DNA of 64,000 nt from Micropterus salmoides (GCF_014851395.1 NW_024041150.1:27021225-27085224), one strand, 5' to 3'; shown: positions 13,201 to 24,365, counted from the stretch's first letter. A program made the numbers and translations. The notes: generated from the letters alone by a model not told the origin.

Positions 13201-16200
13201 CTTAGCGCCACCATGAGTTTGACATTTGTGGTTTTAAGTGAAATATCTCAACAACTCAACTGTACTTGTGTTAAGTGTTAATTAGCTAGCTTCAGCATGC
13301 TAACAAGCTGAACTAAGATGATGAACATGGTAAACATTACACCTTAGAATATTTACTGTGAGCATGTTTGTGTGTTAACATTAACTGTCAGCATAGTTGT
13401 AGGCTCATAGTCGTGTTATTATTACATAATTATTATTATTATTATTATAAGATATTTTGTTATGAATGTTCCTGTCAGAGTCCTGGGTGCCTCTGTGAAG
13501 TCTAAGATGACCTCCAATGAGCTGCTGATTGTTCTGGGTTCAAGGGACAAGCAGTGGAGTGCTCTGGATAAAGTCACAGTCAGGAACCAGCAGAACGGAC
13601 TGGTGTCCTTTGAGCTGACAGAGAACTTTGACAGGTTTGCAAAAAAAAGGTCTTCTTCTTTCATAAAATCATTATTCATGCAAATTCAATAAATAAAGTT
13701 GAGCTTCTCATTCTCCACAGTCATTTAAATAGTCCTTCAAACTTCAAACACAGTTGATCCAAATGGATTTATGAGACAGCCAGGAATTGGACCAAAACAG
13801 AAACACATACAGTCCCCTCCAAAAGTATTTGGATGGGAAGGCAAATTCCTTAGATTTTGTGTTTCACTGAAGATATTTGGGTTTAAGATCAAAAGTAAAG
13901 AGTATGAGACAAGAGTTCAGAATTTCAGCTTTCATTTCATGGTATTCACATCTAGATGTGTTAAACAACTCAGGACACACCACCCTTTGTTTGAACCCAC
14001 CCATTCATTTCAAGAGAGGAAAAACTATTGGAACATGTGACTGAAAGATGTTTCTTGTTGCCCAGTTGTTGCCGTTTAGGTTGATTGTCCAAACATTAAA
14101 TAGCTCTGCATGACTAGTCTAAGTTTTCATCCTTGGTTCAAACCTATAAAGACTGCATTTCCTGTTAAAGAGGATAAACCAACATGAAGACCAGAGAGCT
14201 ATCTATGGGAGAAAAGCAAGCCACTGTCAAGCTGAGAAAAGATGGAAAATCGACCAGAGCCATCGGACAAACATTGGGCATAGCAAACAGTTTGGAATGT
14301 CTTGAAAAAGAAAGAAACTACTGGTGTACTGAGCAACAGACGTCGAACAGGTCGGCCAAGGAAAACAACAGTAGTTGACGACAGAAAGATCGTGAGAGCT
14401 GTGAAGAAAACCCCCAAAACATCAGTAAGTGACATCAACAATAACCTCCACAGTGCAGGGGTGAAGGTATCACAATCCACTGTTGGAAGAAGACTCAGAG
14501 AGCAGAAATATAGAGGACGCACCACAAGATGCAAACCACTCATCAGCAGGAAGAATCGGACGGCCAGATTGAAGTTTGCAAAGAATTACAGAGATGAGCT
14601 TCTGAAAGTTCTGAAAACACAATCTTATGGACTGATGAGACCAAAATGAATCTCTACCAAAGTGATGGAAAGGCTAAAGTGTGGAGAAAGAAAGGAACTG
14701 CTTATGATCCGAAGCATACAAGCTCATCTGTGAAGCATGGTGGAGGTAATGTCATGGCTTGGGCGTGCATGGCTGCTTCTGGAACAGGCTCATTAATATT
14801 TATTGATGATGTAACAGATGATGGTAGCAGTGTACAGAAACATTTTGTCTGCTAATTTATGGAGAAATGCATTGAAACTAATCGGGGGGAAGTTTATCAT
14901 GCAGCATGACAATGACTCAAAGCACACTGCCAACAAAACAAACGACTTCATCAGGGGGAGAAAAGTGGTAGGTTTTAGACTGGCCAAGTCAATCACCTGA
15001 CCTTAACCCAATATAGCATGCATTTCACCTCCTTAAGAGGAGACTGAAGGGAGAAACACCCCGAAACAAACTGAAAGAAGCTGCGGTAAAAGCCTGGAAT
15101 AGCATCACAAATGAAGAATGCAACAGTTTGGTGATGTCGCTGAAATTCTGAACTCTTCTCTCATACTCATCTTTTGATCTTAAACCCAAAAGTCTTCAGT
15201 GAACAACAAAAACAAAGGAATTTGCGTTACCGTTCCAATACCTTTGGAGGGGACTGTATTTCAAGAAAGGCATACCAGCCCACTAATCAGGCCCGTCGTC
15301 AGGGGGGGGTCAAAGGGTAAAGATGACCCCGGCCCAAGGCCCAGCGGGGGCCCATGCAAAGGTTTATGGTTGACCCTTAAATGGGTCAAATCATAGGGAG
15401 GCAATTTCTGGCCAAAAAAAGTGTTAAGAAGCACCATGTGGTCTATGTATGACAGGCGAATGTGAGGAGATAATTTCGTGTTTCCCTTTATATTAATAAT
15501 GACCCACAAGTTCCCCTGTAACAGCGTCAAGAAAATTGACCTACAGAAACACTAGTCAGCAGCACATTACAAGTCATAGGATACAGCTGCAATTATAGTT
15601 ACAATACAATAAGATATACACAAAGCTTCTGTTTATATTATTATCATTTTAGCGGACACAGCCATATACTCTGCAGTTTTTCAGTTCTGCGCATAATTTG
15701 ACCAGTACTTTGATTAATGTAGTCCTCAAGATTGAATTTGATAGATGAAGTATGTTTATTTGTTCACTCCTAATTTGATTTTATGATTTCTTCAATGTTT
15801 GATTTTACTTTTCTCTAATCACTCAATCACTGTTTTTAAAAACCGGGCCGACGATCGGCCCATAACGCACGGACAGCGGCCCATTGGGTAATTTTCTATA
15901 CTGACATTGGGCTGGCCCAATCACAACTCTTACTAGCCTCCACGCCCTCTGGTTTCTGTTTCTTGCTTTGCAGGCCAAAAAAGGCACTTGGAGGAGTAAA
16001 AGAGCTGTGGTGGCGTGGGTTAGCGAGACAGGGGGACAAAGTGACAGGGCAGAGTGAGAGAGAGAGCAGGAGGAGAGTGGAGGTGAAGCGGTAAGCATGG
16101 AGTAGCTGTAGGGAGGGAGGGTCATTTACACTGGGGACATGTAGCCACCACTTAAAGCATTTGTTAAAAATGTTATGAAAAGTAGGTTGCACCAAGAAAT

Positions 16201-19200
16201 GTTAATTAACAAATAAAAATGCTGTGAGAAAGGTTTATTTGCACTTACGAAAACCTGCAATGCAATGTAAATATAGAAGAAACCTCTGCGTTGTCCAAAA
16301 AAGTAACAGTAAGCAAAATAATAAGCTACTGATTACTGCATTATATTTTATTATATTTTTATATTGTGAATTGTCACCTACCAGACATTTCCACCATAAA
16401 TTGGTGCCGAAAATGTCTCCAGAATGCAGGAAATGAAGTGTTTAATGCTAAAAATCTTCTGGGGAAGGACCCCCATACCCCTCAATCAAGTTTTATATTT
16501 TTTCTAAATAGTAGGGCTATTAAAATCCTTTCTTGTCTTATAGTCATGGACACCAATCTTGTGCAATGTCACGTCTCAGTGTTTCTTCACACCCCTAATC
16601 CGACCCCCTAAATGGAACGAGGGTGTGTTGGTTAGGGGTTCTCCGACCGATTTTGGTGGGCCACCTCGGCCAAAAAAGTCATGGCCAATTTTTTGTCCTA
16701 GTCCAGCCCTGCACTCAATCACTGAAGGGCATTTTTTTCTCTCCTTGTCTTGTTTTAGGTTAAAATGAGAAACATAAATGTCACAGTCAAAAAAATTTTT
16801 TTTTAATTGACTTGACCTTTTGTGCTTTATAATCATATTGAGTAACTGGATAGACAGTATATGCAGGTATGTTCTGGATGGGACTATAACACCGAGTTTG
16901 GAAATGGTCATTAGGGACTCCGTCTGTGTCACTATAAGGCTAATGGCCAAGAGCTTCTTTGAAATTGCTCATGTTTGTATAAAAACTAAGGGTGGTTTGA
17001 GGTGGTGCTGGAGTGGGTGTCGATGAGGTGGATCAATTTGAAAAATGTTGTCCCCCTGTCCATAATTCCTATTGGCGGACCTGCCACTAACACACACACA
17101 GAATCAGTATAAGAGACTGTGCACACTTTTCTTAGACAGATTGGATAAAGCTAACAAGGAGCCACTGCAGGGAGGCAAGAGAAAAGGTAATATGGTTTTG
17201 TGATCTTGTTAGAAGCCTTGCTGCAGTGTTCTGGACCAGGCCTGGGTGAAAATTTTGAGAGTTACAGCAAATTACATGTGAAAGCCTGGATTATTTTCTC
17301 CAAGTCGGATAAAGACAAAAAAAGGTCCTCAATTTAGAAATGAATCAGAGTGGAAGCACGGCCATTTTTCCCCCCTCTTTTTTTGCTAGCAAAACTCAAA
17401 CTTCTAGTTACTGTATGATAAAAGAGTAAACTGGGCCACTTTTAGAGTCTTTATTATGAGCATGACTGCAGCACTTGGTGGATATATTGCTGTACCTTCC
17501 AACCTAAACAGATCACAGCACAAACTGCAATATGAGGCAGAAACATCCAAAGAAGGACTATAGAGAGCGCAGACAAGGCCACGGTCAGACTCGTAGGGAC
17601 GCTTGTGGCATCATTTATGGCGGATGCAGTGCTGATTTGTCCAGGTTGTCCGCCCAGCAAAAGAAAAACCTGAGGAACATACAATCTTGTATCAAAAGAT
17701 GACCCTTAACAGTATCCCACAAATACTTGAGTTGTGTTTTGATGCCAAACTGCAACAATCTTCTGTCTCTTACCACGTCTCCTCGGACCTGTGCCTCACT
17801 GCTGAAGTTGATTAACCACTGTAGCTGATTTGAAGGATTGTAGGTTTTCAGCTTGCTGCTATTGTTTCCCATGAACAGTGTCTGAATGGGCTAGCCGCTC
17901 CCACCACAAATGAGGATGTAATATATCCTGCATCTGACCACAGAACAGGAAAAATACCCTCAGGCATCACAGATGAATCATAATGAAACCAAAATAGTTT
18001 TCATTTGATTATATACCTTTTCGCTGAGATGCTGTTAGCCAAGGTCGACTCCAGGGTTGTCGTCTTCTCAGGGGACACAGGGAACCAGCATAAGACCTTG
18101 AAATCTGGAGTTCCTCGCGGTGCTGTTCTTGTCATATCAAGGAGGCTGTTGAAGCTGGAAAACACACAGAGGCCCAAAACATTTTTTGATGAAGATTTGA
18201 ATTTGGCCCACCAAAAATAAATGCATATTATTTTGTTTATGAACTCTCTTCAACACCTGTCAGTGAAATGCAGCCTTTTTAGTTTCCGTTTTGACATGGC
18301 ACTACCCTGAAAGACATGCAAAACCACATTAGTAAATGACTGCAATGACTGTAATAATCAGTCATATATGCATGTTTTGAAGTATTCCTATTAAGATTAG
18401 GAAAGATTAAATGATTATGTTGACCAAAAAAAGTGTTTATTGTACTTTAGTTGAACAGTTACAGTTTTCTCACAACATGTATTTGGTATCGGAGGCCCAT
18501 TAGCCCGATAAGTGTATTTGACAGGCGCAGCAGGTTAGCCGGGTCCTGGGCCGCCCTCACAGCCACGTCCACACACCAAACACCAGCAGTGACGGTCACC
18601 AGGAGTCCTCCCACAACATAGAGGAGGTAGAAAACATTGCCCCTGGCCACACAGAGAGAGAGAGAGAGAGAAAATAAAGGAGTGTGGATATCCATATTTG
18701 AAGACAGCTATTCTGTTTTGAAATCCTGTGAGAATCACAGATCCTTACTTGTGGACAATTAGCTCTGGTGGAAACTTCACCATGAATGGGGGGTTTTCAA
18801 TGCATGAGGCCCCACGGGAATAATTCTGACCCTGGATATGCTAGAGTGGGAAACATGAAATATTTATATTATATATTTGAGACACTGGTTTTTACTCCTC
18901 CCTTAAATAGTTTTACTGTTTTCAGTGAAACTAGCAGTGGTGGTACCTTCTAGAGCAACAGGCAATCGAGGAAGCCTTACAGGACTGTCCAAATATTGCA
19001 TTTTTGTCATGTTTAGTGAAAACCACCACAAATTCTATGGAGAATTGTTTTATCTCACACAAAATAAAAAGACAAAACCTAAACAAAACCTTTAAAGCAA
19101 CACTTACTTTATCTTAATGTAATTTTTTTATTTGTAATGGATCTTGTAAAATCTTAAACATAAATGTTAACATTTAATGTGTTGTACCAGAGTTAGCTGA

Positions 19201-22200
19201 AAGCTACATACATACATTAACAGAGAAGCACTAAACAAACAGGACAATAATGACACACAACAGTACTTCACACACACCTTAGAAGCAGGTTGTGTATTAC
19301 TTGTAAACATAGGCGTGATTCCTTTAGTTGAGTTGGTTTAGCAACAGTTTTGTTGTAGTTTGCTAATATTTGCTAATACCCTTAATATATAATAACACAT
19401 TTATCACACTTATAACCACTAAATACTTCAGCAAGACATTGTCTACAAGTACTCACCACTCATGCAGCCACTTCGCCACCACTCCGGACTTCTGTGCCTT
19501 TCACTTAGACATGTTCAGTCTAAGGAACAGATAAGAAAAGAAATGTGGAACAGTACAACTATCCGGACTTACAGCAAGCTGTTCTTTACATAAGAGGTTT
19601 AAGAAATGCAGTATGGATAAATGGGGGGCCTAAATGCCTTGAATTCCAGACTTTAGTATTCTTCTTAGTTCTGTCAGAGCTTAAGTAGATGGTAAAAATG
19701 TGACGTAATCTCTAAAGAAGTCATAGGCAGTGAGGAAATAAAGGTATTTGATTGACTTTCTGTTATAAGTCTAAAAAACTGAATCAAGGATGTTAGACAT
19801 TTTTGTGAATTGTCACTTCCTTTTAATAAGGATGGATTCTCATGATTTCTCGCCTGATTTATAACTCTCCTCGCCTTTGTTATCTAAAACAGCTTCCTCA
19901 AGGAGTAATACAGTAGTTAATATGAATTCTTAACTCTGTCTTTAAGTATATTAAGTCTGTATGTAGGCCCACGATAACGGACTCATCTCGTCCTTCTATT
20001 CAGCGAGCAATCTAATCTCTCCGCTGAGCTCAACTTGTTAACTTTGCTCCTGTCTCTGACTGTCTGCCTCTCCTCTCCCTCCCCTCAGACTGCTGGTGGT
20101 TCGTCTCCTCTCTCCGCTGCAGCCTCGCCACCTCACCTTCCTGGCAGAGGAGCTAGAGGAGTCAGTCTGCCGCCACGCCGTCACAGTCGTCCTCCAGCAT
20201 AGACAGGACGAGCCTCACGCCGTCCTGGTGGCTGCTCTGCCCAGCAGAGACCTCGGCTGGGAGCTGTCCAAACTGCGAGCCCAGGGCTACAGCGGCCTCC
20301 CGGAGAGCTCGCCGGAGATCTCCATGTGTGAGGGAGACCTGCTCCTGCTCCGTTTCAGTGGCAACATCACCTCCACAGGAAGGGTGTCAGGTTGACTTAC
20401 TGACTCATTAAAAAAAAGTTCCATATCATGACAATGACAAAAAAAAAAAAAAAAAAACGAGGTGCAAATATATCTCCTGATTGGTCTTTGCTGTTAGTCT
20501 GATGGCCTGTCTATTGGTTTTCTTTGCCATTACATTTTGTAGAGACAGTCAAGGTTCCCAGAGGATGAATCCTAACTGACTTTTCATCGAGCACCATCAT
20601 CATTTATGACCAAATAGCTGCAAATCTGTTGACATTCCCATCTGCCCTCATTGTAGTTTGCATATTGTGTTAATTTTGAAATGTTAGCATGCTCTTGTAA
20701 ATAATATTTACCACTCCAGGTAGTAGGAAAATATCCAGCATGGAATACACAGCAAAACATACCTGACATTGGCAAATAATAAACCTCCAAGTAAATGATA
20801 GCAACACCATGTTAGCATAGTGAGCTGACATTAGCATGTAGCTCAAAGCGCAGTCTCACAAAACAGCTAGCATGGCGGTAGACTCTTGTTTCACATATTG
20901 TTGCCTTTTGAACGTGTGTAATTTCTTTTTTCCATCTGAAGAGCCTTCTCTTTTGTCAGTATGCAGGCATTGTTTCAAGCGGGAAAAAGATAAATATTGA
21001 TTCACATAAGACTTGACATGTTCGAGTAAATCTATTAGCAGGTTTCCTTTTGCCATATCCAGGAAACCAAACCTACTTCACCAAAAATCAAACTTGGTAT
21101 GTTTGACTGAAAAAAGCGCAACACATGTTTTAAATCTACAGTTTATTTAAAGAAAATAATGCTTGTAACCTGATCGGAGTTTTGATGCAAAAAAACACAC
21201 ACAATTCAATTTTGGCTCAGTTGGTTGGAGCGACAACATTGAGACAGTATTTTAGTTGTAGGCTACAGACAAGAGTCTTTTTAAAGATATTTGTTGAATG
21301 ATGAATAAATAAAAATCAAGTAGTTAACAAGCTGCATGTAACTTAGAGTCATGTATGTCCATGTTTTACAGCAGGAACACAAAACGACCATCATGTCCCA
21401 CACGGGCGAATCACCTTCCACAGTCAGCAGAAGAATCACCTCTTGGTGCATCTAACAGAAGTGGACCCATTTGGGAACTACAGCTCCCCTTACTACAAGG
21501 GCACCGCCATGTTTTATAAGGTCGCCAAAGGTCAGTTGGAGTGGCGAGGTGATGATCCAGTCCTGACAGACACGAAGCTCCTTGGAGATCCCGTCTGTAA
21601 GGTGCCTCTGACTTTACCCAAGGTGCAGAAACACTTACAGGGAATGCTGCATTAAACTTGGTGGTGTTAAAACTGTGACCTTCACAAGAAAAGAGCATAT
21701 TGACATTTTATTCTGTTTCATTTCAGAAAGTGAGAACTATTAATCGACCCGTCATAGCTCGGGTGAAGTTATGCGAGGAGACAGGTGAGTGACATGTTTT
21801 TATCTGTCGTTGCTTTAGTGTGAAGTTCTCATTGCTGTGGAGCTGCTCGTTGCCTTGACATTGATTGGATAATTCATTATTATCATTTCATCAGACAGTC
21901 AAGAGTGTTTTGTGTTTTTGTTGCAAAGTAATTCTGTTCAGTTTTGAGGCACTTGTACTTTACTTGAGTGTTTCCGTTCTCCACTACTCACCTGGGAGGT
22001 TACATTCACCACATTTTAGAAGTTAATATTGTAATTTTTACTTCTCCACAAGTATCTGACAGCTCTTGCTACTAGTTGCTTTGCATATTTTGCAGATTAT
22101 TGTTCATATGAAACATACACAGCTTTTCCAACAAGATTCATTGTGCAGCTGAAAAACAATATCCATCATCATTATGTTATTTTACCTGGTTTTATTTTAT

Positions 22201-23101
22201 TATTTAAAAAAAGTACAAATCTAGGGCAGCATCCCTGCTTTGTTTTGTCTTGATTCAAGATACATCTGCTTGTTTCAGAGCAGTTTTTAAAAAATATAAA
22301 ATTTAAAACATGTTGAAATGTTTCGTACTGGAAACCAATGTCCTCACCTTATTGCAAGCAGTATGAAAGGGTCACATCTCCATAATGAGTACTTTTACTT
22401 TTGTTACGTTAAGTACATTTTTTATTAAAAAATAATTAACAACTTTTGTTTTACACCTCTGAAGTGTTTGGTTACATGTAATGTGTTACAGTTGAACACA
22501 ATTTACGGCATCACTTTGATTATTTTACATATATAATTTTGCCTACATTTGCTATATTTTGATATCTGTACTGTATAGATGCAGTATTGTCTCAACCATA
22601 TCGCCCAACACCAGACAATAAAAATACTAACTTCCCAGATCTTTTTCTTATTTTCCCAAACAAGCTGTTATACTTTAAAATATAAATAACTTAACATTCA
22701 GTGCACCAGAAAAGGATGTGCCTTACCTCCATCCTTCATCTCTTACCTTCCTACCAGACTCCCTGTCAGACTCTCTTCTTCTCTGGCTGTCCGGGGAGCT
22801 TTCAGAGGAGGAAGTAGCCCTTCTGGTGCTCTCCCTGCGTCTCCGCCGTAGCGCCGCTCAGCTGGTGAAGCTCAGGGCTGGGGACAGCCTGTCCACCCAG
22901 GCCTTCCATGTCCTGGCCATGTGGAGGAGGGGGCTGCCTGCTGCCACACACCAACCCAAGGCCTCTCAACTGGCTCACTGCTTAGCCAAGAGCGGCCGGC
23001 CAGACCTGGCCAGAGAGCTGCTGCTGCGACAGGCTGCAGCCACCAGGAAGAGCTTGCTGGAACAAGGAAGCTTAAAAAGTAGAAATCACACTGCTTTTTA
23101 A
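7224..23101 (+). CDS. dthd1: Death domain-containing protein 1 (DTHD1), complete 10-exon gene
   Basis: Coding exons: 7224-7548, 8449-8980, 9699-10029, 11930-12109, 12629-12876, 13479-13634, 20089-20390, 21372-21622, 21727-21784, 22758-23101. All introns are GT-AG, all phases agree, and the total of 2727 nt encodes 908 residues. Residues 1-285 are acidic and low-complexity with a short heptad-like stretch near 132-155 (DIIDKLNTIITKLDEEI). Residues about 300-455 (exons 3-4) look like a ZU5 domain, starting near ACFIRAPKGVAEVLRYEV. Residues about 540-790 resemble a second ZU5/UPA region. Residues about 800-885 (exon 10) form a death domain: LSEEEVALLVLSLRLRRSAAQL, then FHVLAMWRRG, then LAHCLAKSGRPDLAREL. 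The layout recalls PIDD1 without leucine-rich repeats. Its function is poorly known. The gene diverges from arap2. Intron 6 is unusually long (6.4 kb) and full of transposons. Confidence 0.9.
9182..9211. repeat. C/A homopolymer tract in dthd1 intron 2
   Basis: A C9 run followed by an A-rich run, a simple low-complexity tract. The remainder of intron 2 (8981-9698) and all of intron 1 (7549-8448) show nothing else identifiable. Confidence 0.6.
10687..10850. repeat. Short LINE 3'-end-like remnant
   Basis: It contains TTCAATTTTATTTATATAAG and GCGCTATATAAATAAACTTG, the style of terminal sequence that ends fish L2-type elements. It lies in dthd1 intron 3. Confidence 0.45.
10850..11440 (-). mobile_element. 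Non-LTR retrotransposon endonuclease fragment
   Basis: Read on the minus strand, 10930-10860 encodes DIDLFCLTETWLGDGEYVSL. This is the TETW block of the apurinic-like endonuclease of LINEs. The flanking part up to about 11440 is degraded and unreadable without frameshifts. It sits antisense in dthd1 intron 3, opposite in orientation to the gene. Confidence 0.65.
13130..13400 (+). repeat. Dispersed repeat, family P (copy 1)
   Basis: It contains the family phrases acattcatgggtcccaga, cgccaccatgagtttgac, gtgaaatatctcaacaac and tcagcatgctaacaagc. Related copies lie at 20545-20890 and 61205-61560. The family is very common in percomorph genomes and noncoding. This copy lies in dthd1 intron 5, just before exon 6. 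Confidence 0.75.
13426..13449. repeat. (ATT)n microsatellite
   Basis: About seven ATT units ending 30 bp before the acceptor of dthd1 exon 6. Confidence 0.85.
13810..15256 (+). mobile_element. Tc1/mariner transposon, inactive
   Basis: Inverted termini CAGTCCCCTCCAAAAGTATT at the left and the matching, slightly diverged complement at the right enclose 1447 bp. TA dinucleotides at 13808-13809 and 15257-15258 are the expected target duplication. The transposase starts near 14184 with the paired-like helix-turn-helix (RAIGQTLGIANS), followed by the GRPRKTT hook. It then shifts frame near 14310 and again near 14630. The first catalytic Asp (LWTDETK) and the second (QHDNDSKHT) survive, while the DD34E glutamate is replaced by a stop. 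The element sits in dthd1 intron 6. Confidence 0.93.
14184..15152 (+). pseudogene. Tc1 transposase pseudogene
   Basis: This is the coding remnant of the element at 13810-15256. The N-terminal DNA-binding region is readable from 14184. The central part (TGVLSNRRRTGRPRKTTVV onward) is in another frame from 14302. The DDE core is split between frames at about 14630 and 14850. After SQSPDLNPI at about 15010 the codon expected to be the catalytic Glu is TAG, followed by HAFHLLKRRLKGETPRNKLK. There are at least three frame changes and one nonsense mutation, so it cannot make a working enzyme. Confidence 0.88.
15275..16715. mobile_element. hAT-like nonautonomous remnant
   Basis: The sequence is rich in GGCCC blocks (ccggcccaaggcccagc near 15331, cgacgatcggcccataacg near 15849). 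On the minus strand at the right end it begins GCAGGGCTGGACTAGGAC, which I recall as the terminus of a common fish hAT-type family. There is no transposase frame. It could be two overlapping fragments rather than one element. It adjoins the Tc1 copy in dthd1 intron 6. Confidence 0.45.
17450..17455 (-). promoter_or_regulatory. Polyadenylation signal of nested gene (distal)
   Basis: AATAAA on the minus strand overlaps the TAA stop of the terminal nested exon (stop at 17454-17456). Such extreme compactness is unusual but supports this as a real 3' end. Confidence 0.45.
17454..18840 (-). CDS. Unrecognised membrane-protein-like gene nested antisense in dthd1 intron 6
   Basis: Six minus-strand exons chain with matching phases: 18840-18749, 18642-18474, 18306-18257, 18154-18017, 17933-17774, 17669-17454 (825 nt in total, GT-AG throughout). 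The first available Met is in exon one (MVKFPPELIVHK), but the true 5' end is unknown. The second exon encodes one hydrophobic segment (VFYLLYVVGGLLVTVTAGVW). The last encodes a second (VALSALSIVLLWMFLPHIAV) before the stop. A basic stretch (MSKRKLKRL) follows the first segment and suggests a cytosolic side. The fifth exon has TAG at 17893-17891. Either this is a pseudogene, the exon begins further in (AG at about 17855 also keeps phase), or the product is truncated. I recognise no family. Confidence 0.4.
18436..18441 (-). promoter_or_regulatory. Polyadenylation signal of nested gene (proximal)
   Basis: AATAAA on the minus strand lies 18 bases after the TAA at 18461-18459. That stop is reached if the GTGAGA donor at 18473 is not used. 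It would end a short transcript encoding the first membrane segment only. Confidence 0.4.
18655..18672. repeat. (AG)n / (CT)n tract
   Basis: On the minus strand it forms the polypyrimidine tract before the nested gene's second exon. Confidence 0.7.
19457..19519 (-). other. Possible 5' noncoding exon of nested gene
   Basis: A 63-bp minus-strand segment bounded by TTCCTTAG and a good donor (GTGAGTAC). The frame that would join the next exon has stops, so it can only be untranslated sequence. The evidence is the splice-site pair alone. Confidence 0.3.
20430..20460. repeat. Poly-A tract in dthd1 intron 7
   Basis: A run of about 19 A residues follows a shorter one at 20409. It could be the tail of an old retroposed copy, but no upstream unit is recognisable. 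Confidence 0.6.
20545..20890 (+). repeat. Dispersed repeat, family P (copy 2)
   Basis: It shares aaggttcccagaggatgaat, gacattcccatctgccctca and tagctcaaagcgcagtctca with the other copies at 13130 and 61205. It lies in dthd1 intron 7. Confidence 0.75.
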
Positions 23102-23499
23102 TTTCTGCTTTTAGTCAGGGCATGTGTGCCTGCCAAATGAGTCGGTGGCAGTGTTTTGTTTCGTCCACAAGGGGTCAGCATTGGACTGTGAGATTCCGCG
23201 CTCTCTTCCAGACTTCAGTTGATTATGTCTGTGAGTTCACATAGTGTTTTTTAGAGGCCTGAAGACTATATGAAGATTGTTGTGTAAAAAAGAGAAATGT
23301 GTGAAAAGATTTATCTGATTTTGTACAGCAAATTTCTTTTTCTCTGCTTGTCTCATGACCGTTCGTATTTGTCTTGTGACCCCTTAGGGATCCCAAACAC
23401 TGAGTGAGACATTCAGACAATCACGGTCGGGTATTAGAAAGTATAATTCGTTTAGCCATTTCTAACTGACACCCTACCTCATATTATGTGTTGCAATGC

Positions 23500-23505
23500 A
23501 ATAAA
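23500..23505 (+). promoter_or_regulatory. dthd1: dthd1 polyadenylation signal
   Basis: AATAAA lies about 400 bases after the dthd1 stop and is the first canonical signal downstream. It implies a 3' UTR of roughly 420 nt. Confidence 0.6.
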
Positions 23506-23834
23506 TCTCAACAATCTGATGCTAGATACAATTGAAGATAATTATCTACAACCATGACTTGATTCAGTATTAAAATAATAAAACAAAACTTACTGAGCTG
23601 TGACCTATTTTCAGCTCCCTGACAGAGTCTTCTTGAAGACTGACAGTTGATAACTGATTGGATAGCAAAGGCTAGTTTCTTAGCATAAGAATGGACATCT
23701 ATGTTTTTATATGAGATATACGAAAAATATGTATCACTTTTGAATGTTTTTGAAGGTGTCTTTTGAAACAAAAAATGCTGATGTACATTCAAATCCTCTG
23801 CATATTTTAATGTGTGCAACTACCTAAAGTACAG

Positions 23835-24045
23835 TAACCTAGTAAGTAGTAAGTAAGTACTACTTAGTAAGTAGTAAGTAAGTACTACTTACAGTAGTAA
23901 GCTAATTAGTAGTGGTAAGTTAGTTAATAGAAAGTAGTAGTAGCCTAAGTAGTAAGCCAGTTAGTCATTAGTAGTAGCCTAAATAGTTAGAAGTGAGTAG
24001 TAAGCTAGTAAGTAATTATAAGTAACTTAGTAGTAAGTAAAGTAA
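23835..24045. repeat. AGTA-type degenerate tandem repeat
   Basis: Repeated AGTAAGTAGTAAGT units include two near-identical blocks (23853-23871 and 23873-23891), decaying rightwards into scattered TAAGTAGTA motifs. Confidence 0.8.
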
Positions 24046-24109
24046 AAGAGTGGTCATCCACTTATCGAAAGGTCAGTGGTTTGATCCGGTGCTGCCTTGT
24101 CGAAAATAT

Positions 24110-24365
24110 GCTACAGTAGCGCGAATCGATAGCACAGTCTATCGATTCGCTCTGCCCTCGGGAAAAATGCTACCTTATGTGTTCCCATTTCCAATCCCAT
24201 AAAGTTATACCTCACAGTATTATGACATCTCCTGTTTTTGAGCATATTTTGATTCTCTATTATAACATCATAATTTAAGTTTTCAGGGGTAGCATATTCT
24301 GATAGACTAATAACCCCTATCAGGTACTGCTCCCACTTTAGAATAATTTTATGTTGCACCACTAC
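24110..24365. repeat. Direct duplication, copy 1
   Basis: It matches 24712-24955 in order: tagcgcgaatcgatagcaca, taccttatgtgttcccattt, ccaatcccataaagttata, then ttctgatagactaataaccc. It starts with a palindrome-like arm (gaatcgatag and ctatcgattc) that could form a hairpin. Confidence 0.8.
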
